Below are positions 9,881 to 16,812 of a stretch of 64,000 nucleotides of DNA, in pieces. Position numbers and translations under genes: made by a program. The first letter of the stretch is position 1, and every line of letters starts with the position of its first letter. A model generated the notes under the pieces. It was given only the letters and a program-made list of their open reading frames with translations. It was not told where the DNA came from and did not search any database. This stretch comes from Limnohabitans sp. Rim28. GTDB taxonomy: Bacteria > Pseudomonadota > Gammaproteobacteria > Burkholderiales > Burkholderiaceae_C. The DNA lies in the NCBI RefSeq assembly GCF_000293865.2, contig NZ_ALKN02000003.1, forward strand, positions 203,571 through 267,570. Direction: 5' to 3'.

Positions 9881-10740
9881 GTGACGACGGTCAACACGGC
9901 ATCACCCTCATTGCCTTTGTCGGCAGTGTGTTTTCGCCTTACTACGCCTGGGCGCGTCGACGTGGCCGGGCCAATCCCGACAACCACTGCGCCCTGAATG
10001 TGGCCATCTACAGCAAAGGCCAAGGCCGTTGGGCCATGACAGAGCGGGGTAAACGCCACTGTTCGCGCACCGAGCGCCAGTTCACGATCGGTCCCAGTCA
10101 AATGAGCTGGGACGGTGATTGCCTGAACATTGACATCGACGAAGTCTGTGTGCCCATTCCGCGACGCATTCGGGGCCGCATCAAATTGTGGCCTCAGCAG
10201 TTGTTTGCCTATTCGACACCGCTGGACGTGGGTGGTCGCCACCGCTGGGGGCCTTTGGCGCCATCCTCTCGCATCGAGGTCAATTTGAGTGCCCCCGATC
10301 TGAAGTGGCAAGGCCATGCTTATCTGGACTCCAACGAGGGCGATGAACCTGTAGAGCAGGGCTTTCACACTTGGGATTGGTCACGTGCCCGCATGCGCGA
10401 TGGCAGCACGGTGGTGTTCTACGACATGCAAGCACCTGGCACCGAAGACCGTGTGCTGTCGCTGCGTTTTAGCCCCAAGGGCACGGTCGAGCCCATGGCC
10501 ACGCCGCCCGTGCAGAACTTGTCCAAGACCGGTTGGCGCATCGATCGCCGCATGCGCAGCACGCAAGCCGTGCGCGTGCACGAACAACTCGAAGACACGC
10601 CGTTTTACCAGCGTGCCTTGCTGCAATTTGATCACGCGGGTGAGCCTTTGCTTGCCTTCCACGAAACCCTGTCGGTGCCACGTTTGGTGTCACCGGTGGT
10701 TCAAGCCATGCTGCCCTTTCGCATGCCAAGGCGGGCTTGA
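9877..10740 (+). CDS. crtC: Acyclic carotenoid 1,2-hydratase CrtC
   Basis: Adds water to the 1,2 double bond of neurosporene or lycopene. Conserved core visible: IAFVGSVFSPYYAWARRRG, NPDNHCALNVA, and a run of Trp/Asp-rich segments through the middle. From ATG 9877 the product is 287 residues and the start forms an ATGA overlap with crtD, the junction used repeatedly in this cluster. The frame, however, stays open upstream to ATG 9532 (402 residues), and the bases just before 9877 encode PDGGYLWWYVDA in frame, which looks like family sequence. The true start is therefore uncertain; there is no GTG or TTG in that interval. Confidence 0.9.
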   Translation: MSDDGQHGITLIAFVGSVFSPYYAWARRRGRANPDNHCALNVAIYSKGQGRWAMTERGKRHCSRTERQFTIGPSQMSWDGDCLNIDIDEVCVPIPRRIRGRIKLWPQQLFAYSTPLDVGGRHRWGPLAPSSRIEVNLSAPDLKWQGHAYLDSNEGDEPVEQGFHTWDWSRARMRDGSTVVFYDMQAPGTEDRVLSLRFSPKGTVEPMATPPVQNLSKTGWRIDRRMRSTQAVRVHEQLEDTPFYQRALLQFDHAGEPLLAFHETLSVPRLVSPVVQAMLPFRMPRRA

Positions 10741-10741
10741 G

Positions 10742-10852
10742 ATGAACACCCTTGAACGTGATGTCAAGGCAACCCCATTCCTGGCCGTGGTGGCCAAGAA
10801 TAGCCCTCGTGCGGGCCGTGCACGTCTTCTGCAAGGAGAAAACTATGTCTAA
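10742..10852 (+). CDS. 36-aa leader mini-ORF overlapping pucB
   Basis: ATG two bases after the crtC stop; closes at TAA 10850-10852, eight bases inside pucB in another frame. Sequence ends KNSPRAGRARLLQGENYV, basic and soluble. The pucB ribosome site lies inside it, so its translation would run over the pucB start and could couple or modulate pucB expression. It parallels the 43-codon ORF before pufB: both contain a GCGGGCYGTGC string followed by an AAGGAG-AAAAC ribosome-site region. Low confidence as a protein. Confidence 0.3.
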   Translation: MNTLERDVKATPFLAVVAKNSPRAGRARLLQGENYV

Positions 10853-10997
10853 CTCAGACAAAGTCTGGCCAACGGGACTGACCCAGGCCGAATCGGAAGA
10901 GATTCACCGTAATCTCATCCAGGGTACGCAGATTTTCGGCATGATTGCCGCATTTGCTCACCTGTTGGCCTACATCTATTCACCCTGGCTCAAGTAA
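10845..10997 (+). CDS. pucB: LH2-type antenna beta polypeptide PucB
   Basis: 50 residues: polar N-terminus with LTQAESEEIHRNLIQG, then a span with FGMIAAFAHLLAYIYSPWLK. The AAFAHxLAY core and the PWL end are typical of LH2 beta rather than LH1 beta. Ribosome site AAGGAG at 10832-10837. The His in AFAHLL (about 38) ligates the B850-type pigment; the earlier His in EEIHRN is the other conserved one. Followed after 12 bp by pucA. Confidence 0.95.
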   Translation: MSNSDKVWPTGLTQAESEEIHRNLIQGTQIFGMIAAFAHLLAYIYSPWLK

Positions 10998-11009
10998 AGG
11001 GGACAACTC

Positions 11010-11201
11010 ATGATCTATTCGAAAATGTGGTTGGTGGTGAAACCTTCTGTGGGCATTCCAGTGTTCATTGCGGCCGTGGCAATTGCCTCGTTCAGCGTGC
11101 ACCTGGCTTTGACCATGAACACCACGTGGGTGAAGGGCTTCCTCAATGGCGGCGCCAAAGTCGTTGCAACCGCTCCGGCGGATGCTGCGGCGAAAAAGTA
11201 A
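11010..11201 (+). CDS. pucA: LH2-type antenna alpha polypeptide PucA
   Basis: 63 residues. MIYSKMWLVVKPSVGIPVF matches the LH2 alpha start (the KxWxVVxPSxGIP pattern), His31 is the pigment ligand, and TTW at 38-40 is followed by F44-L45. In B800-850 LH2 of Rhodoblastus (Rps.) acidophilus these two positions are Tyr44-Trp45 and hydrogen-bond the pigment acetyl groups; Phe-Leu is the LH3 (B800-820) form. The C-terminal tail is Ala/Lys-rich. AGGGGAC lies before the ATG. A strong hairpin follows the gene. Confidence 0.95.
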   Translation: MIYSKMWLVVKPSVGIPVFIAAVAIASFSVHLALTMNTTWVKGFLNGGAKVVATAPADAAAKK

Positions 11202-11218
11202 GGGGCTTGCCCCGCCGA

Positions 11219-11247
11219 AAGGCCAGGCGCGCGAGCGCCTGGTCCTT
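11219..11247 (+). other. Intercistronic mRNA hairpin between pucA and pucC
   Basis: CCAGGCGC (11223-11230), loop GCGA, GCGCCTGG (11235-11242), extended by AAGG pairing with CCTT across one bulged T. It sits just before the pucC ATG at 11253, so it may both protect the pucBA segment from decay and hide or restrict pucC translation; pucC has no clear ribosome site of its own. Same arrangement as the pufA-pufL hairpin. Confidence 0.8.
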
Positions 11248-11252
11248 CCTTT

Positions 11253-12635
11253 ATGAACAAAACCAACACATCGTGGACGCAATCGCTGGCCAATTTGGGG
11301 CCACGCTTTTTGCCTTTTGCCGACGCCGCCAGTGAAGATTTGCCACTGTCGCGTTTGCTGCGTCTGTCGCTGTTTCAAATTTCTGTGGGCATGGCCATGG
11401 TCATGCTCGTGGGCACCCTCAACCGCGTGATGATTGTGGAGCTCAAAGTCTCCGCCACGCTGGTGTCCTTCATGGTGGCGCTGCCCCTGCTCATTGCCCC
11501 CTTGCGTGCGCTGATCGGCTTTCGCTCTGACAACCACCGCTCGCAGCTGGGTTGGCGCCGGGTGCCCTATATATGGATGGGCAGCTTGCTGCAGTTTGGT
11601 GGGTTCTCCATCATGCCTTTTGCCCTCTTGGTCCTGGCGGGTGCGGGTCAGTCCAGCCAGGCCCCGGCGTGGGTGGGCCAAGTGGGTGCGGCAGGGGCCT
11701 TCCTTTTGGTGGGCCTGGGCATGCACACCGTACAAACCGCCGGTCTGGCGCTGGCCACCGACTTGGCCCCGCCAGAGCGTCAACCCCAAGTGGTGGGCCT
11801 GATGTACGTCATGCAACTGATCGGCATGATTGGCAGCGCCTTGATGCTGGGCTATTTGCTGCACGACTACAGTCCCGGCCAACTCATTCGTGTGGTGCAG
11901 GCTGTGGCGGTGACCACACTGGTCTTGAACGTGATCGCGCTGTGGAAGCAAGAGCCGCGCAGCCGCTTGCGCAAACCTGGCACGCCCATCGAGCACACCT
12001 TCGCCCAAGCCTGGCAGTTGTTTTGCCAAGGCCCCAACACCGTCCGGCGATTGCTCGCGGTGGGCCTGGGCACCATGGCCTTCACCATGGAAGATGTGTT
12101 GCTCGAACCTTATGGCGGTGAGATTTTGCACATGAGCGTGTCCAGCACCACCTTGCTGTCGGCCACGCTGGCCTTGGGCGGTTTGCTGGGATTTGCCTGG
12201 GCCTCTCGTGTGTTGGGACGGGGAGGCGATGCCTACCGCATGTCGGGTTGGGGTGCTTGGATCGGCTTGCCGGCTTTTGTGGCTGTCATCGGCGCGGCCC
12301 CCTTGGCCTCTCCCACGGTGTTTGTGTTGGGCATCTTTTTGATTGGCTTGGGTGGCGGCTTGTTCGCGCACGGCACCCTCACAGCCAGCATGCAGTTGGC
12401 GCCACCCGGTCAGGTCGGTTTGGCCATGGGGGCTTGGGGCGCCGTGCAAGCGACGGCCGCGGGCGTGGGCATGGCCATTGGCGGCATCGTGCGCGACGCC
12501 GTGGCCATGGTCAGCAGCCCGGTCATGGGTTACTCGGCGGTGTACCTGATTGAAATCGTGTTGCTGGCGCTGACCTTGTGGGCGATGGGACCTTTGATGC
12601 GCTCTGCTGTGCGACCCCAACCCAACTCTGCATAA
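11253..12635 (+). CDS. pucC: BCH-family transporter PucC, LH2 assembly factor
   Basis: 460 residues, about twelve predicted membrane helices, major-facilitator-like BCH family (PucC/LhaA/Bch2). FADAASEDLPLSRLLRLSLF and GTLNRVMIVEL are the family's start, followed by APLRALIGFRSDNH. Position directly after pucBA identifies it as the LH2 partner; two paralogues lie at 31675-33141 (next to puhA) and 45702-47075 (next to bchG). Members are needed for antenna assembly, probably by delivering pigment to nascent alpha/beta chains. Poor ribosome site, preceded by a hairpin. Confidence 0.93.
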   Translation: MNKTNTSWTQSLANLGPRFLPFADAASEDLPLSRLLRLSLFQISVGMAMVMLVGTLNRVMIVELKVSATLVSFMVALPLLIAPLRALIGFRSDNHRSQLGWRRVPYIWMGSLLQFGGFSIMPFALLVLAGAGQSSQAPAWVGQVGAAGAFLLVGLGMHTVQTAGLALATDLAPPERQPQVVGLMYVMQLIGMIGSALMLGYLLHDYSPGQLIRVVQAVAVTTLVLNVIALWKQEPRSRLRKPGTPIEHTFAQAWQLFCQGPNTVRRLLAVGLGTMAFTMEDVLLEPYGGEILHMSVSSTTLLSATLALGGLLGFAWASRVLGRGGDAYRMSGWGAWIGLPAFVAVIGAAPLASPTVFVLGIFLIGLGGGLFAHGTLTASMQLAPPGQVGLAMGAWGAVQATAAGVGMAIGGIVRDAVAMVSSPVMGYSAVYLIEIVLLALTLWAMGPLMRSAVRPQPNSA

Positions 12636-12684
12636 TCAACTTCTTTTCAATCCCTCACCTCGACCCACCACCCAAGGACTCACC

Positions 12685-12771
12685 ATGGAAATCAAACACA
12701 TCCTCATCATCATGTTCGCGGTTTTCTGCCTGTTCATGCTGGCCAACTGGTTCAACCGCCCCCGCAAGTAA
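12685..12771 (+). CDS. 28-aa single-span membrane peptide
   Basis: MEIKHILIIMFAVFCLFMLA followed by NWFNRPRK and TAA. It has a clear hydrophobic helix of about 18 residues bracketed by charged ends (KH at the start, RPRK at the end). CAAGGA sits about 8 bp before the ATG, it lies 49 bp after pucC on the same strand, and the pucC unit's terminator follows 33 bp later, so it is the last gene of that transcript. Too short for family assignment. Candidate small antenna or assembly peptide; translation needs proof. Confidence 0.55.
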   Translation: MEIKHILIIMFAVFCLFMLANWFNRPRK

Positions 12772-12803
12772 ACCCCGCCTCGGTCACGGGGTGATTCCCC
12801 CAA

Positions 12804-12831
12804 AAAAAAGCCACCTTGCGGTGGCTTTTTT
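12804..12831. terminator. Bidirectional Rho-independent terminator
   Basis: AAAAAAGCCACC, loop TTGC, GGTGGCTTTTTT: GCCACC (810-815) pairs with GGTGGC (820-825), with A-run before and T-run after. It can stop transcripts from both sides, the pucBA-pucC unit on the plus strand and the RRM protein gene on the minus strand. Confidence 0.92.
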
Positions 12832-12849
12832 GTGGGCGACTGAATCGGT

Positions 12850-13143
12850 TCAGTTGCGCGTGTCGCGGTAACCGCTGCCATAGCCGGTGCTCGGCTCTTT
12901 GGGCTTGGAGATGTTCACCACGATCGAGCGACCGCTGACCGACATGCCGTTCAGGCCGGTGATAGCGGCTTGGGCTTCTTCGGCGCTGGACATTTCCACA
13001 AAGGCGAAACCTTTGGAGCGGCCAGTGTCGCGGTCCATCATGACTTTGGCCGACAAGACGCCGCCAAATTCAGAAAAGTTTTGACGCAAGCTGGCGTCGT
13101 CGATGGTGTAGGGCAAGTTGCCCACGTAAATTTTGCTGCTCAT
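12850..13143 (-). CDS. RRM-domain RNA-binding protein
   Basis: 97 residues, a single RNA recognition motif. RNP-2 is KIYVGNLPYT (4-13) and RNP-1 is KGFAFVEM (about 44-51); a Gly/Arg/Tyr-rich tail (STGYGSGYRDTRN) follows. These small proteins resemble the cold-regulated Rbp family of cyanobacteria and many proteobacteria and bind single-stranded RNA. Convergent with the pucC unit, sharing its terminator. Whether it acts on the photosynthesis transcripts is unknown; its position at the edge of the cluster may be chance. Confidence 0.92.
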   Translation of the reverse strand: MSSKIYVGNLPYTIDDASLRQNFSEFGGVLSAKVMMDRDTGRSKGFAFVEMSSAEEAQAAITGLNGMSVSGRSIVVNISKPKEPSTGYGSGYRDTRN

Positions 13144-13828
13144 GGTTGAGCCTTTCAGAGAGGTGGCGTGGCGGTTTCAAAACGAAGCCGACATGCAGGA
13201 AAAAGCGGATTCTTGGCAGATGCCCAGAAGCCGCAGGGAAACGCGCCGGAGACCTTGAGGCCTTAGCGCATTTGTTCGGGGCAGGGGCTGTTTTGCAGCC
13301 AGTCGCGCGTGGTGTCGAGGACACGGCGCGCAGCATGTTGGGTGAAAGCACAAGCCGAGCGATGCTGGGCGGCTGTCAGGTCCAGGCCTTGCAGAGCAGG
13401 GCGGGCCTGGCGCAAAGCCCTGGCAGTTGTGGTTCGGCCAAGGCCGGTGCAAAAAGGGTGTGTCGAGGGCGAAGCGACCGGGGAGCCCGTGCGGGTGTTT
13501 ATCGGGGAGATCAAAATCAATTGGATCGCAAACCATCCAGGGGCTTGCGCAGAGCTGTGAGAAAAATGCCGAGGCCTGCAGCTCAACAGGAGACGGTGTT
13601 CGAAGTCAATCGATGCCAATGCAGACGCCTTGTGAGCCTTCTGCGTGTTGTTCATGCGGGTGGTGCAGAACAAACGGTGACTATATTCCAAAATGAAATA
13701 AAAGTCAAATTTTTTATTTCAATCAGTTTGAAGGAGGTTGGAGCATCTCCAACTGTTGACAGCACACGCATGCGGTGGGCGCTTCAAAGCGCGAAAGAAT
13801 TCGACAGGGGGAATTGTGCCGTTTTGGC
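13144..13828. other. 685-bp stretch without a confident gene
   Basis: Lies between the RRM gene (minus) and the racemase gene end (minus). The best open frame is on the minus strand, 13263-13691 (142 codons), whose last 60 codons have a plausible GC-rich third-position bias (ending DWLQNSPCPEQMR) but whose start region does not; it could be a decayed gene or chance. The stretch also holds an AT-rich palindrome at 13694-13721. I assign no function. Confidence 0.4.
13694..13721. promoter_or_regulatory. AT-rich perfect inverted repeat
   Basis: TGAAATAAAA (13694-13703), 8-base spacer, TTTTATTTCA (13712-13721). Ten-base perfect arms in otherwise GC-rich DNA. It could be an operator for a dimeric regulator or part of a terminator-like structure downstream of the racemase gene (which ends at 13829). 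The arms are symmetric, so no orientation can be given. Confidence 0.45.
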
Positions 13829-14590
13829 TCACCCATGGCCCTTGGGTGGCACCTGCGAAAAGGCTTCGGGCAGGCCCACCCATGGGGCGTAAAAACCATC
13901 ATGGGCTGTCGGCCCAGCGATGACTTGCTGCTGCTGCAGCAAGACCTCCCAACCGGCTTGGGCGCTGTCGATCAGGGGCAGCGTGCAGTGGTCTTGCAGC
14001 AACCGGGCGTAACCGGCAAGACCTGCGCCACCCAAAATGATGCTGGACACGCCAGTCTGCGCCGCGTTTTGGCAAGCTTGTCCGAGGCAGCGAAGTGCCA
14101 TGTCTGGGTCGGCCTGCAGCGCTGCTCCGGTGGGGGCCACGGTTTCAATGTGCCGCAGCAAGTCACCATAACCCAGCCCGTTGGCCAGCCGCTGCAGCAT
14201 GGGCTTCCAGCGTTCGCCGCCAGTGACGATGGCAAAGGGCCCAAGCGCAGCGGCCTGAATGAAAGAGGCTTCGGCCAGGCCGGTGACCGGACAAGCACTG
14301 ACCTCGCGCAGGGCGAACAAACCCGGGTCGCCAAAGCAGCCAATCAGCACGCCGTTCAAGGGCGCCTGTGGCGAACCCCGTTCCGTGGTCCACACATCCA
14401 GGCAAGCATGAGCCGCCACCGCATGGCTGGCTTCACAGGCAATGTAGGGCGCGCCAAATCGGGCCGTCTGCACTCGCAGCTGAACGTTCAAAGGCAGCAG
14501 CGGTTGTAAGACCTCCTGCAGACGTTGGGTGGTCAAGGGGTTGGTGTTGGGGTTGATCAACAAAAAACGGCGTTGTGCGGTGGTGTCCAT
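13829..14590 (-). CDS. Asp/Glu/hydantoin racemase family protein
   Basis: 253 residues. N-terminus LLINPNTNPLTTQRL is the hallmark of hydantoin/allantoin racemases, and GVLIGCFGDPG at about 80-90 holds the first catalytic Cys (about 85). The second catalytic Cys, normally in a LGCAGM motif, is replaced by Gly: SIILGGAGLAGYA, with Gly at about 188. With one Cys missing a two-base racemase mechanism would not work as usual, so this may be a modified enzyme, for example a single-base or decarboxylase-type relative. Divergent from the ABC transporter operon and part of the ureide/hydantoin island. Confidence 0.85.
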   Translation of the reverse strand: MDTTAQRRFLLINPNTNPLTTQRLQEVLQPLLPLNVQLRVQTARFGAPYIACEASHAVAAHACLDVWTTERGSPQAPLNGVLIGCFGDPGLFALREVSACPVTGLAEASFIQAAALGPFAIVTGGERWKPMLQRLANGLGYGDLLRHIETVAPTGAALQADPDMALRCLGQACQNAAQTGVSSIILGGAGLAGYARLLQDHCTLPLIDSAQAGWEVLLQQQQVIAGPTAHDGFYAPWVGLPEAFSQVPPKGHG

Positions 14591-15045
14591 GGTGCATATT
14601 CCTTTTCACTGCCCGTGCGCAGGGTTGGCGGCCTTTGGGTGTGGTGTCCGCAAAGGCTCGGGGTCAAACCATTCACCCTGCCTGAAGTCCGTATGCCAGG
14701 GGTATGGGGCCGATGGATGATGGGTCATGGTGCTGGCGTTTGGACGATGGAAGCGGGTTTCATTGCATACAAAGAAAACACCAAATTGGGGTGTGACTCC
14801 ATAGGTGCAAACCAGAATGGTGCCAGAAAACACCATTTTTGTGCTTTATTTTCACAGCTAAATGGACCTTTGAATGCTTTGGCTTCATTCGACAGACGGA
14901 TGGTTTGACCGTCATAACGGGCACGGCGATTGCATACAAAAAGTGCTTGCCAGACTTTTGAAGCTTATGTTAGTTTACGGGACCGATCTGTTGGTTCCTT
15001 AGGTCTGGTGCTCAATTTTTCAACGCACTTTTTTCTGGAGTCTTG
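14591..15045. promoter_or_regulatory. 455-bp divergent intergenic region with repeated elements
   Basis: Separates the racemase (minus) from the ABC substrate-binding protein gene (plus). It holds two identical 12-mers, ATTGCATACAAA at 14762-14773 and 14929-14940, and an 11-bp direct repeat AGAAAACACCA at 14773-14783 and 14825-14835. The region is more AT-rich than its surroundings. These are candidate operators for the GntR-type regulator encoded at 22566-23387 (inference). No gene seen. Confidence 0.5.
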
Positions 15046-16716
15046 ATGATGAAGCGGTCTATCCTTTCCACTCGTTTGCCCACATCTTGGGCGTTCACCA
15101 TGGCTGTCGGGATGGGGCTCAGCGCCATCTCCATGGCCGTTCAGGCGCAAGAAAAAGTCTTGCGCATTGCCATGACGGCGGCGGACATTCCCCGAACGCT
15201 GGGGCAGCCTGACCAAGGCTTTGAGGGCAACCGGTTCACCGGCATCCCGATGTACGACGCCTTGACCCACTGGGACTTGTCCAAAGCCGATGCGCCCAGT
15301 GTGGTCGGACCAGGCTTGGCCACCTCATGGACGGTGGGTGCGACCGACAAAACCAAATGGACCTTCAAACTGCGCCCTAACATCAAGTTCCACGATGGCT
15401 CGGCGGTCAACGCCGATGCCATTGTTTGGAACGTGCGCAAGGTCTTGGACAAAGACGCCGTCCACTTTGACGCCAGCCAGGTGGGCGTGACCGCTTCGCG
15501 CATGCCCACACTGCGCAGCGCTCGAAAAATCGACGACCTGACGGTGGAACTGACCACCAGTGAGCCCGATGCTTTCTTGCCCATCAACTTGACCAATTTG
15601 TTCATTGCTTCCCCCAGCCATTGGCAAAAGAAATTTGATGCCGCTGCGGGCGCCACGCCTGCCGACAAATCCAGGGCAGCCTGGACTGCATTTGCCGCAG
15701 ATGCCTCTGGCTCCGGCCCCTTCAAGATGGCCCGATTCGTGCCGCGTGAGCGTTTGGAAATGGTGGCCAATAAGACCTATTGGGATCCCAAGCGCATGCC
15801 CAAGGTCGACCGCGTGGTGCTGGTCCCCATTCCTGAGGCCAATGCCCGCACCGCTGCTTTGCTCGGGGGTCAGGTCGACTGGATCGAGGCCCCCGCCCCC
15901 GATGCCATGCCGCAAATTCGCCAGCGTGGTTTCAGGATTGAAAGCAATGCCCAGCCCCATGTCTGGCCTTGGCAGTTGTCCTTTGCAGAAGGCTCACCCT
16001 GGTTGGACAGACGGGTACGCCATGCGGCCAACCTGTGTGTTGACCGGGAAGGTCTGAAAACCCTCTTGGGCGGCATGATGGCGGCCCCCAAAGGCACCGT
16101 GCCTCCGGGTCACCCTTGGTGGGGCAACCCCAAATTTGACATCAAGTACGACGTGAACGCGGCCAAGGCCTTGATGACGCAAGCGGGCCACAGCGCCGCC
16201 AAACCCCTCAAAGTCAAGGTGCAAATTTCGGCGTCGGGTTCAGGCCAGATGCAGCCTTTGCCCATGAACGAGTTTGTTCAGCAGTCGCTCAAACAGTGCT
16301 TCTTTGATGTGCAGTTCGACGTGATCGAATGGAACACCTTGTTCACCAACTGGCGTCGTGGCGCCAAAGACCCAACAGCCAACGGTGCTGACGCCATCAA
16401 CGTGAGTTACTCGGCCATGGACCCCTTCTTTGGCATGGTGCGCTTCACCAGCACAGGCACCTTCCCACCGGTGTCCAACAACTGGGGTTACTTTGGCAAC
16501 CCAGAGTTTGAAAAGCTGATTGCCGATGCCCGCACACAGTTTGACGACAAGCGGCGCGACGATGCGCTGGCCAGGTTGCACGCGCGCATTGTCGAAGAGG
16601 CACCTTTTGTCTGGATCGCCCATGACGTGGGTCCCCGCGCCATGAGCGCCAAAGTCAAAGGCTTCGTGCAACCCCGCAGCTGGTTTGTCGATTTGGCGCC
16701 CGTGTCGATGGACTGA
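15046..16716 (+). CDS. ABC transporter periplasmic substrate-binding protein (SBP family 5)
   Basis: About 556 residues. Signal peptide at the start (MMKRSILSTRLPTSW, then a hydrophobic stretch ending AVQAQ). Family 5 peptide/nickel-type binding protein features: DALTHWDLSKA, KWTFKLRPNIKFHDGS and GSGPFKM. GGAG at 15037-15040 precedes two adjacent ATGs, 15046 and 15049; either could be used. First gene of a five-gene uptake operon. The substrate cannot be read from sequence; neighbours suggest a ureide, hydantoin or small amide. Confidence 0.9.
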   Translation: MMKRSILSTRLPTSWAFTMAVGMGLSAISMAVQAQEKVLRIAMTAADIPRTLGQPDQGFEGNRFTGIPMYDALTHWDLSKADAPSVVGPGLATSWTVGATDKTKWTFKLRPNIKFHDGSAVNADAIVWNVRKVLDKDAVHFDASQVGVTASRMPTLRSARKIDDLTVELTTSEPDAFLPINLTNLFIASPSHWQKKFDAAAGATPADKSRAAWTAFAADASGSGPFKMARFVPRERLEMVANKTYWDPKRMPKVDRVVLVPIPEANARTAALLGGQVDWIEAPAPDAMPQIRQRGFRIESNAQPHVWPWQLSFAEGSPWLDRRVRHAANLCVDREGLKTLLGGMMAAPKGTVPPGHPWWGNPKFDIKYDVNAAKALMTQAGHSAAKPLKVKVQISASGSGQMQPLPMNEFVQQSLKQCFFDVQFDVIEWNTLFTNWRRGAKDPTANGADAINVSYSAMDPFFGMVRFTSTGTFPPVSNNWGYFGNPEFEKLIADARTQFDDKRRDDALARLHARIVEEAPFVWIAHDVGPRAMSAKVKGFVQPRSWFVDLAPVSMD

Positions 16717-16723
16717 TGGTCCC

Positions 16724-16747
16724 GGTGTGGGCCTTCAGGCCCACACC
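16724..16747 (+). other. Intercistronic hairpin 1 after the binding-protein gene
   Basis: GGTGTGGGCC, loop TTCA, GGCCCACACC: ten perfect pairs, no T-run. Typical place for an mRNA-stabilising hairpin that allows more binding protein than permease to be made. Confidence 0.8.
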
Positions 16748-16753
16748 CCAGGG

Positions 16754-16789
16754 TGCGCAGCCAGGCCATGCTTGGCTGCGCATCGTTTT
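16754..16789 (+). terminator. Intercistronic hairpin 2, possible attenuator
   Basis: TGCGCAGCCA (16754-16763) pairs with TGGCTGCGCA (16773-16782), followed by TCGTTTTG. The short T-run makes it a weak or partial terminator. Directly downstream of hairpin 1 and 24 bp before the permease start, so it would reduce read-through from the binding-protein gene into the permease genes. Confidence 0.6.
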
Positions 16790-16812
16790 GATTGCAGTTT
16801 TGGAGTGATGGC

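Noticed and set aside
13263..13691. Minus-strand open frame of 142 codons between the RRM and racemase genes
   Set aside because: Only its last part has convincing codon bias, and I recognise no family; kept as an unresolved stretch rather than a gene.
13737..13753. GTTGGAG-CAT-CTCCAAC hairpin as a terminator
   Set aside because: Short stem, no T-run on either side, and no gene end nearby on the plus strand.
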